From an uncultured Rubritalea sp. (GTDB lineage: Bacteria > Verrucomicrobiota > Verrucomicrobiia > Verrucomicrobiales > Akkermansiaceae): a stretch of 64,000 nt of DNA. Position 1 is the stretch's first letter. Each line of letters starts with the position of its first letter. The position numbers and the translations under genes are program-made. This document shows positions 63,211 through 64,000 of this stretch, in pieces. The stretch is taken from NCBI GenBank assembly GCA_937923145.1, contig CALAJT010000045.1, forward strand, positions 1 through 64,000. Reading direction: 5' to 3'. A model generated the notes under the pieces. The model ran no database searches, was not told where the DNA came from, and saw only the letters and a list, made by a program, of their open reading frames with translations.

Positions 63211-64000
63211 TTAAAGTCTTCTCCAGGTATTGCCATCCTTAGCCAGCAGGTCTTCAGCTTCCTCTGGTCCCCAGCTACCTGCGGTAAACTCTGCCATCGG
63301 CGGTTGGTTCTCTTCAGCATGCCAAGCTTGCTCAATGTGATCAACGAACTTCCAAGCTTCCTCTACCTCATCGCGACGTGCGAATAGTGTGGCGTCACCT
63401 GCCATGGAGTCTAGTAAAAGTCGCTCGTATGCCTCTGGGCTCCCCTTTCCAAAACTAGTAGAATAATGGAAATCCATCTTCACTGGCTCTAGTCTCAGGC
63501 TAGTCCCAGGTAGCTTAGATACCATTCTGAGAGAAATCCCCTCATCCGGTTGGATGCGTATTACAAGGACATTGCCCTCATCTGATGCACCTGGTATCGC
63601 GTTAAATAGAACATTCGGCGCAGATTTAAAATGCACAGAAATCTCAGTTGCTTTCTTCGGCAGACGCTTGCCCATGCGAACGTAGAATGGCACTCCACTC
63701 CAGCGCCATGTGTCCACCATGCAGCGAACAGCTACATAAGCTTCAGTATTAGACTCAGGGTCTACTCGGTCTTCCTCACAGTAGCCCACTACAGATTTCC
63801 CATGAATGTGACCAGCGGTATATTGAGCTCTAACTACGTTTTCAGCCACTAGTTCCGGAGTATCCCATTGACGAAGTGAGCGGATGACTTTTACCTTCTC
63901 ATCACGCACACCATCGGCACTTAAGTCTGTAGGAGGCTCCATCGCCACAAGGCTGAGGAGTTGTAAAAGGTGATTCTGCACCATATCACGCATAGCACCA
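63211..64000 (-). CDS. zwf: glucose-6-phosphate dehydrogenase, 3' part (5' end outside the window)
   Basis: The frame runs off the right edge; about 262 C-terminal residues are present. YVAVRCMVDTWRWSGVPFYVRMGKRLPKKATEI, MDFHYSTSFG and EAYERLLLDSMAGDATLFARRDEVE belong to the C-terminal domain of Zwf; the catalytic His and the NADP loop lie in the missing part. First oxidative step of the pentose phosphate pathway. First of the zwf-opcA-hemB row. Confidence 0.95.
   Translation of the reverse strand, partial: GAMRDMVQNHLLQLLSLVAMEPPTDLSADGVRDEKVKVIRSLRQWDTPELVAENVVRAQYTAGHIHGKSVVGYCEEDRVDPESNTEAYVAVRCMVDTWRWSGVPFYVRMGKRLPKKATEISVHFKSAPNVLFNAIPGASDEGNVLVIRIQPDEGISLRMVSKLPGTSLRLEPVKMDFHYSTSFGKGSPEAYERLLLDSMAGDATLFARRDEVEEAWKFVDHIEQAWHAEENQPPMAEFTAGSWGPEEAEDLLAKDGNTWRRL

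Overview
The window looks like a chromosomal segment of a Verrucomicrobiota bacterium, probably Verrucomicrobiales. The signs are a PEP-CTERM exported protein, a ribose-5-phosphate isomerase B / serine hydroxymethyltransferase fusion gene, Hanks-type kinases and sigma factors of the kind used by Planctomycetes and Verrucomicrobia, weak or absent Shine-Dalgarno sequences, and moderate to low GC content by eye. The phylum is inferred from gene content, not from a search. Most of the window is housekeeping; the accessory character is concentrated at the left end (about 1-4.2 kb), at 14.5-19.4 kb, and in the repeat-filled gaps.

Layout. 0-3 kb: a PEP-CTERM protein and a solitary integron-type integrase with no recognisable cassette array. 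3.1-10.7 kb: an AraC-type regulator, an exported trypsin-like/PDZ protease followed by a paralogue that has lost its catalytic residues, and, convergent to them, an ECF-like sigma factor with a membrane kinase carrying PEGA and sulfatase-modifying-like domains. 10.8-14.4 kb: a free-standing SecD periplasmic-domain paralogue followed by a fused SecDF. 14.7-19.4 kb: an MmeI-like restriction-methylation enzyme with a compositionally foreign middle, then a DUF1016 nuclease gene interrupted by TGA. 19.5-22.1 kb: an NtrB/NtrC-like pair. 22.1-30.1 kb: a GT-C-type membrane protein, xseB-dxs, a PDZ protein, a HesB protein, a SirB1-like protein, hydrolases and a small conserved protein.

30.7-36.8 kb: recQ and a six-gene minus-strand cluster (DCC-type oxidoreductase, three small membrane proteins, a wax-synthase/MBOAT-like protein, a TIGR01777 epimerase), headed by two palindromes. 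37-42.4 kb: gpmI, then a DNA polymerase III delta-prime-like gene, hisC and mnmE. 42.5-45.5 kb: a cluster of REP-like hairpins, a 59-residue CPXCG protein too short for a standard ORF cut-off, and a HerA-like ATPase. 45.7-52.1 kb: glmS, a GlmU-like left-handed beta-helix protein and glmM (UDP-GlcNAc supply), cutA, and an alanine/sodium symporter with an inserted coiled coil. 52.3-60 kb: tRNA-His, an OmpA-domain protein, rpiB-glyA, fabD, tRNA-Ser with a duplicated 3' end, trxB, frr and pyrH. 60-64 kb: a DUF255 remnant, a YggS-type protein, hemB, opcA and the 3' part of zwf.

The least explained structure is a set of intergenic arrays whose short AT-rich heptamers recur about every 10 bp, so they are in phase with the DNA helix. 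Three sequence classes are present (CAGAATT, CTGATTA-like, CACGAAT), several arranged as inverted pairs. Other leads are the six-gene membrane cluster, the SecD-domain duplicate, the protease/pseudoprotease pair and the tRNA-Ser 3'-end duplication.
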